The notes under the pieces are model-generated. The model had not been told where the DNA came from, did not search any database, and was given only the letters and a program-made list of their open reading frames with translations. Both the position numbers and the translations under genes were made by a program. DNA of 64,000 nucleotides from Coriobacteriaceae bacterium (GTDB taxonomy: Bacteria > Actinomycetota > Coriobacteriia > Coriobacteriales > Eggerthellaceae): contig SUUE01000003.1 in assembly GCA_015062685.1 (NCBI GenBank), forward strand, positions 124,001-188,000, written 5' to 3'. Below, piece after piece: positions 59,550 to 64,000 of this stretch; position 1 is the stretch's first letter, and every line of letters begins with the position of its first letter.

Positions 59550-60878
59550 TTAATCGGTTACTTCGATGGTGTTCGTTATCATTCGCATCCAGCAGGAATA
59601 GGTGTACGTGCCCGTCTCCGTGGGCGTGAACTCTATGACGTTGCGCCCGGGCGCGAGCTTCTGGTCGATCCCCCATTCCTCGATGACGATCTCGTTGTTG
59701 CAGCCGGTCAGCTTGCCCTCGTCGGCGTTTACGACCATCTGCACCGGCACTCCCTTCTTCACGGAAATGTTGGCGTAGTTGTCGTAGTTCAGGTCGAATT
59801 CGGCCAACTGCAGGCCGTCGGCTTCTCGGGCTTGCAAGACATTGCCGCTGGGCAGCAGCTCCGTGGCGTCGATGCCCGCGTAGGCGAGCCCGCGGCCGAC
59901 CATGCTGGCGGCAAGCGTGAACATGAACGCTGCAGCCACTTTGGCGATAACCGCCTTGCTCCGGCCGCCCAGAGCGCTCGCCGCGTAGCCGATGGCCAGC
60001 ATGAAGGGGATCGTGCCAAGGCAGAAGAGGAACATGGAGAGCGCTCCCACGGCTGCATCGCCCGTGCCGATGGCGTAGAGCTGCATGGCCTGGAGGGGGC
60101 CGCAAGGCATGAGGCCGTTCACGAGGCCTATGACGAAAGGCGTGCCAGAGCGCCTGTTCCGCGCGCTCAGGCGTTCGAAAGCGGGGATCTTCGGCAGTTT
60201 GACCGAGAACTTCACGATGCCCGCCATGCGCAGCGCCATGGCCATCATGAGCGCGCCCGCTGCGAGGATGAGGGCCGTCGACGCCTCCTTGCTGATCCCG
60301 ACGACGCCGCCGATCGCGCCCGCCAGGGCGCCGAGCGCGGTGTACGACAGGAGGCGCCCGAGGTTGTAGGCGATGGGGGAGAGCGAGGGTTTCGGCTTCG
60401 CTGCCGCTGTGTCGGCCCGCCCGCTCGTCGCGGCTGCGAGGTTGAGCGCCCCGCACATGCTGAGGCAGTGCAGCCCTGTAAGGAGCCCGGTTGCGAACAG
60501 CGCGCCGTAGGTCATCGAGCTGTCGATGGCAGGGATGGCGTTGAACACGTTGTATCCCGCGAGCGCCTCGAGCGCCCGGGCCGCCACGACGAAGGCAGCG
60601 ACGATGAGGGCAAACGTGCCGACTGCCTTCAGGCGCGCCGGCGCCGTGCTCTCCTGCGGTTTGATGGTCTTGCCGGGATCGGCGTCGTAGCCTGCAGCGC
60701 GCACGGCGGCGCACGCGCTGGCCAGAGCGGCTCGGGGCGCGCCGGAAAACGAGATCCAGGCCACGTTGCCGTCCATGCGCACGCTGCGCACTCCGTCAAC
60801 GGCCTGAAGGGCTTTGCTGACCACGCTGCTGCAGTGGTCGCAGTACATGCCCTCAACGTTCAGTCCTACTTCATGCAT
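59550..60878 (-). CDS. HMA - sulfite exporter TauE/SafE-like - cupredoxin membrane protein
   Basis: About 443 residues (start ATG 60878 or GTG 60884; weak ribosome site). Order: an N-terminal heavy-metal-associated domain with metal motif GMYCDHC, a Pro-rich linker, a six-helix DsbD/TauE-SafE-like region (about 110-330) with a Cys-containing CGALNLA and LMPCGPLQ, then a C-terminal cupredoxin-like domain (PTETGTYTYSCWMRM) with His/Cys/Met-type residues. This architecture suits copper handling or delivery of electrons to extracytoplasmic metal proteins. The DUF2318 neighbour points the same way. Confidence 0.85.
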   Translation of the reverse strand: MHEVGLNVEGMYCDHCSSVVSKALQAVDGVRSVRMDGNVAWISFSGAPRAALASACAAVRAAGYDADPGKTIKPQESTAPARLKAVGTFALIVAAFVVAARALEALAGYNVFNAIPAIDSSMTYGALFATGLLTGLHCLSMCGALNLAAATSGRADTAAAKPKPSLSPIAYNLGRLLSYTALGALAGAIGGVVGISKEASTALILAAGALMMAMALRMAGIVKFSVKLPKIPAFERLSARNRRSGTPFVIGLVNGLMPCGPLQAMQLYAIGTGDAAVGALSMFLFCLGTIPFMLAIGYAASALGGRSKAVIAKVAAAFMFTLAASMVGRGLAYAGIDATELLPSGNVLQAREADGLQLAEFDLNYDNYANISVKKGVPVQMVVNADEGKLTGCNNEIVIEEWGIDQKLAPGRNVIEFTPTETGTYTYSCWMRMITNTIEVTD

Positions 60879-61133
60879 GGGCACATCATAGGAGGGCGGG
60901 AATGGTTGTCTAGGAGATGTAGGTAAAAAACGTCATAGTATTTTCCGAACACTAAGGCGTTTGCAAAAGGTTTCCGAATGAGCTTCGGGAGCGTCCCGGA
61001 CTCATTTTCCATTGCTCCACTATGACAAAAATGCTCCGTTTTGAAAAGGAAAAGTAAACCCGCATTAACTAATAAGTAAGACTCGGCTAATATTTCGATT
61101 CTGTCAATTGGAGCGAAGTCGAAAAGAGGAATC
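60879..61133. other. Divergent intergenic region with repeat fragment
   Basis: It holds the 23-nt repeat copy (60977-60999) shared with 55594-55616 and an A/T-rich stretch (near 61056-61095) that should carry the promoter of the ABC genes. No gene seen. Confidence 0.5.
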
Positions 61134-62945
61134 GTGGCTGAGAAAGAAAGGAAGAAGCAAAGCGAACTGAGCGTGCTGCTCGGATACGCTGGCAAGCATC
61201 GCGGGCTCACGTTCTTGGGCTTGGGGCTTTCCGCAATTGCCATGCTGCTGGGCATGGTGCCTTACATTTGCGCATGGCTCGTGGTGCGCGATCTCGTGGC
61301 CGTCGCCCCCAACTGGAGCGAGGCGAGCGATGTCGGGTTGTACGGCTGGATGGCCTTCGGGTTCGCCGTGGCGGGCATCCTGGTCTATTTCTTCGCGCTC
61401 ATGTGCACGCACCTGGCGGCTTTCCGCACGGCATCGAACATCCGCAAGCAGGGGATGGCCCACCTGATGAGCGCCCCGCTCGGCTACTTCGACAACAACG
61501 CGAGCGGGCTCATCCGCAACCGCCTGGACGGCGCCTCCGCGGAGACGGAGACGCTGCTCGCGCACAACCTGGCCGACATCGTGGGCACGATCGCCATGTT
61601 CGTGGGCACGGTGGCGCTCATGTTCGTGTTCGACTGGCGCATGGGGGCGGCGTGCTTGGTGACCGTGGTCATATCCGTGGCGTCCCTGGCCCTCATGATG
61701 ACGGGCAAGAACGCCAACCTCCTGAAGGAGTACCAGGAAGCGCAGGACCGCATGAGCAAGGCCGGCACCGAGTACGTGCGCGGCATCCCCGTCGTGAAGG
61801 TGTTCCAGCAGACGGTGGACTCGTTCAAGGCGTTCAAGGAGGCAATCGACGATTACAGCACGAAGGCCGGCTACTACCAGGGCGCCGTGTGCCGCATACC
61901 CCAGTCGGTGAACCTCACCTTCACCGAGGGGGCTTTCGTTTTCCTCGTGCCCGTGGCGCTGTTCCTGGCGCCCGAGGCCCTCGCGTCGGGCGATTTCGCG
62001 GGATTCCTGACCAACTTCGCGTTCTACGCCGTGTTCTCCGCCGTCATCTCCACGGCCTTGGCGAGGATCATGTTCGCCGTGAGCGGCATGATGCTGGCGA
62101 GCTCGGCGCTCGGGCGCATTGGGGAAGTGATGGCTGCGCCGGTGCTCGACATCGCGGCCGACCCCGTGGCCCCGCAGGGCAACCGCGTCGAGTTCAAGAA
62201 CGTCTCCTTCACCTACGAGGGCGCAGTCGTGCCCGCCCTGAAGGACGTGTCGTTTGCGGCCGAACCGGGCCAGACCGTTGCCCTGGTCGGGCCGAGCGGC
62301 GGCGGCAAGACCACGGCGGCGAGCCTCATACCGCGCTTCTGGGACGCCTCTTCGGGCGTGGTTGAAGTGGGCGGCGTCGACGTGCGCGCCATGGACCCCC
62401 ATGTGCTCATGGACCAGGTGGCGTTCGTGTTCCAGAACAGCCGCCTGTTCAAGACCTCCATATTGGAGAACGTCCGCGCGGCGCGGCCCGACGCCGCGCT
62501 CGAGGAAGTGGAGGCGGCGCTCGACGCTGCCCAGTGCGGTGACATCATCGCGAAGCTCCCCGAGGGCATCAACACGATAATCGGCACGGAGGGCACCTAC
62601 CTCTCCGGGGGCGAGCAGCAGCGCATCGCCCTGGCCCGCGCCATCCTGAAGGACGCGCCCATCGTAGTGCTCGACGAGGCGACCGCCTTCGCCGACCCCG
62701 AGAACGAGGCGCTCATCCAGCAGGCGTTCGCCACGCTCGCCAAGGGCCGCACGGTCATCATGATCGCGCACCGCCTGTCCACCGTGGTGGGCGCCGACAA
62801 GATCGTCGTGCTCGACTCGGGCGCGGTGGTCGAGGAGGGCACGCACGGCCAGCTCGCAGCCGCCGGCGGGCTGTACGCCCGCATGTGGGAGGACTACAAC
62901 AAGGCCGCAACCTGGCGAATCTCGAGCGAGAGGGAGGTGGCCTAG
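61134..62945 (+). CDS. ABC transporter, fused permease/ATPase
   Basis: A 603-residue half-transporter starting at GTG 61134 (AAGAGGAATC upstream). Six membrane helices in about 20-330, with the coupling region EYVRGIPVVKVFQQT, then an ATPase domain: Walker A GPSGGGKTT, signature LSGGEQQRIALARAI, Walker B IVVLDEATAFADPEN and H-loop IAHRLST. Exporter fold. The sequence pattern recalls the heterodimeric YbtPQ/IrtAB group that imports siderophores, but this is by memory. The metal-handling operon next door would fit. Confidence 0.9.
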   Translation: MAEKERKKQSELSVLLGYAGKHRGLTFLGLGLSAIAMLLGMVPYICAWLVVRDLVAVAPNWSEASDVGLYGWMAFGFAVAGILVYFFALMCTHLAAFRTASNIRKQGMAHLMSAPLGYFDNNASGLIRNRLDGASAETETLLAHNLADIVGTIAMFVGTVALMFVFDWRMGAACLVTVVISVASLALMMTGKNANLLKEYQEAQDRMSKAGTEYVRGIPVVKVFQQTVDSFKAFKEAIDDYSTKAGYYQGAVCRIPQSVNLTFTEGAFVFLVPVALFLAPEALASGDFAGFLTNFAFYAVFSAVISTALARIMFAVSGMMLASSALGRIGEVMAAPVLDIAADPVAPQGNRVEFKNVSFTYEGAVVPALKDVSFAAEPGQTVALVGPSGGGKTTAASLIPRFWDASSGVVEVGGVDVRAMDPHVLMDQVAFVFQNSRLFKTSILENVRAARPDAALEEVEAALDAAQCGDIIAKLPEGINTIIGTEGTYLSGGEQQRIALARAILKDAPIVVLDEATAFADPENEALIQQAFATLAKGRTVIMIAHRLSTVVGADKIVVLDSGAVVEEGTHGQLAAAGGLYARMWEDYNKAATWRISSEREVA

Positions 62946-64000
62946 ATGTTCGGGGAGAAATTCCAAAGGAAGTACGCGCTGAGCGACCAGGGCGTCGTCA
63001 CCACGAAGAAGGGCACCTTCTGGACCGTTGTCGCCAACTTGGTGGTCATGATGGGCATGGGCATCCTCTACTTGCTCATGATGCAGTTCATGGACGTTTT
63101 CACCGGCAGCGCGGAGCTGCCCGACGCTGCGGTGTTCTGCTTGCTCACGCTCGGGTTCGTCGTGCTCTCGTTCATGGTCCACTTCCAGCAGTACAAGGCC
63201 ACGTACGGCTTGGTCTACGAGGAGGTCAAGGCCATGCGCCTGGGCTTGGCCGAGCGGCTGCGCAAGCTGCCCCTGGGCTTCTTCGGCAAGCGCGACCTGG
63301 CGGACCTCACGGAGACCATCATGGGCGACGTGAACCGCATGGAGCACGTGTGGTCGCACGTGCTGGGCTATCTCTACGGCAGCTACATCTCCACGGCGAT
63401 CGTCGCCGTGATGCTCTTCGTCATGGACTGGCGCCTGGCCATCGCGTGCCTGTGGGGCGTGCCCGTGGCCTTCGGCCTGCTGTTCGGCAGCCGCCGCATC
63501 GCGGCGCGCAATGCGGAAGTGACGAAGGCGGCGGGGCTCGAGGTTTCCGACGGCATCCAGGAGGCGCTCGAGAACATCCGCGAGATCCGCGCGACCAACC
63601 AGGAGCAGCGCTACCTCGATGGCCTGAACGCGAAGATCGACGAGCACGAGCGCAAGATGATCAAGGGAGAGCTGGTCACCGGCCTGTTCGTGAACGGCGC
63701 GAGCGTCATCATGCGCCTGGGCGTGGCCACCACGATCCTCGCGGGCGCGACCCTGATCCTGTCCGGCCAGGTGGACTTCATGACCTTGTTCCTGTTCCTT
63801 CTGGTCATCACGCGCATCTACGCGCCCTTCGACCAGAGCTTGGCACTGATCGCCGAGGTGTTCATGTCCGAGGTGTCCGCAGGCCGCCTCATGGAGATCT
63901 ACGACACGCCCATTGCCGAGGGCACGGAGACGTTCGCGCCGAAGGGGCACGACATCGTCTTCAAGGAAGTGGGCTTCGCCTACGACGACGAGCAGGTGCT
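62946..64000 (+). CDS. ABC transporter, fused permease/ATPase, 3' truncated by window
   Basis: Second half-transporter of the pair; the ATG follows the previous stop directly (TAGATG). 351 codons lie in the window: six membrane helices and the beginning of the ATPase domain (FKEVGFAYDDEQV). The coupling region (NIREIRATNQEQRYLDGLN) is like that of its partner. The rest, including Walker A, is outside the window. Confidence 0.88.
   Translation, partial: MFGEKFQRKYALSDQGVVTTKKGTFWTVVANLVVMMGMGILYLLMMQFMDVFTGSAELPDAAVFCLLTLGFVVLSFMVHFQQYKATYGLVYEEVKAMRLGLAERLRKLPLGFFGKRDLADLTETIMGDVNRMEHVWSHVLGYLYGSYISTAIVAVMLFVMDWRLAIACLWGVPVAFGLLFGSRRIAARNAEVTKAAGLEVSDGIQEALENIREIRATNQEQRYLDGLNAKIDEHERKMIKGELVTGLFVNGASVIMRLGVATTILAGATLILSGQVDFMTLFLFLLVITRIYAPFDQSLALIAEVFMSEVSAGRLMEIYDTPIAEGTETFAPKGHDIVFKEVGFAYDDEQV

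Noticed and set aside
59533-60714. N-terminal extension of the DUF2318 protein
   Set aside because: It is a shadow of the HMA/TauE gene in another frame, and the lipoprotein signal starts at 59532.
61104-63950. 948-codon open frame on the minus strand opposite the ABC pair
   Set aside because: The translation is a biased His/Arg/Glu string with no domain, while the plus strand encodes two complete ABC motifs.

Overview
The window is GC-rich bacterial chromosomal DNA, most likely from a gut-type member of the Coriobacteriia (Eggerthellaceae-like). This assignment is inferred from gene content: a Tat-exported flavin reductase beside a membrane-anchored LuxR regulator, a complete formate hydrogenlyase operon, several DUF-rich membrane proteins and a high-GC codon bias. 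It has not been tested by alignment.

Layout. Positions 1-10.4 kb are housekeeping: a truncated AGCS symporter, an LCP cell-wall ligase, rlmH, exonuclease III, an ACT protein, mscL, a CBS/CorC membrane protein, an amidohydrolase, a SEC-C protein and a low-molecular-weight phosphatase. An initiator tRNA-Met follows at 10.56 kb, and a 9.7-kb integrative element is inserted in its 3' half. The element is bounded by 45-bp direct repeats (10596-10640 and 20243-20287). It carries a tyrosine integrase, an excisionase-like protein, a rolling-circle Rep, an FtsK-like translocase encoded apart from its probable membrane partner, a J-domain protein and two surface proteins. Next come two pairs of LCMT-type methyltransferase plus ATC-hydrolase-like protein, a convergent two-gene ABC transporter and a TetR regulator. 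This block ends at a third, broken copy of the same tRNA-derived repeat (about 28.29 kb), so it may be an older island at the same tRNA.

From 28.6 to 39 kb is an accessory stretch: a TetR/radical-SAM pair, an AAA/DUF4143 ATPase, a Nif11-like RiPP precursor and a small secreted peptide, a cation:dicarboxylate symporter with an extra N-terminal domain, a large SpoIIE-type phosphatase and STAS protein (a partner-switching set), a broken acetyltransferase and a RelB/PIN toxin-antitoxin pair. From 39.4 to 55.5 kb lies one uninterrupted formate hydrogenlyase operon (FHL-2/Hyf type): HydN-like ferredoxin, FdhF with Cys in place of Sec, a second ferredoxin, HyfB-C-D-E-F-G-H-I, HycH, HycI, a formate channel and a cysteine desulfurase. 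Together these would oxidise formate to CO2, evolve H2 and probably pump ions.

The last part (55.6-64 kb) holds a Tat/lipoprotein flavin reductase with a divergent membrane LuxR regulator, a DUF2318 lipoprotein plus an HMA/TauE-SafE/cupredoxin membrane protein (metal handling), and the first one and two-thirds genes of a heterodimeric ABC transporter that runs off the window.
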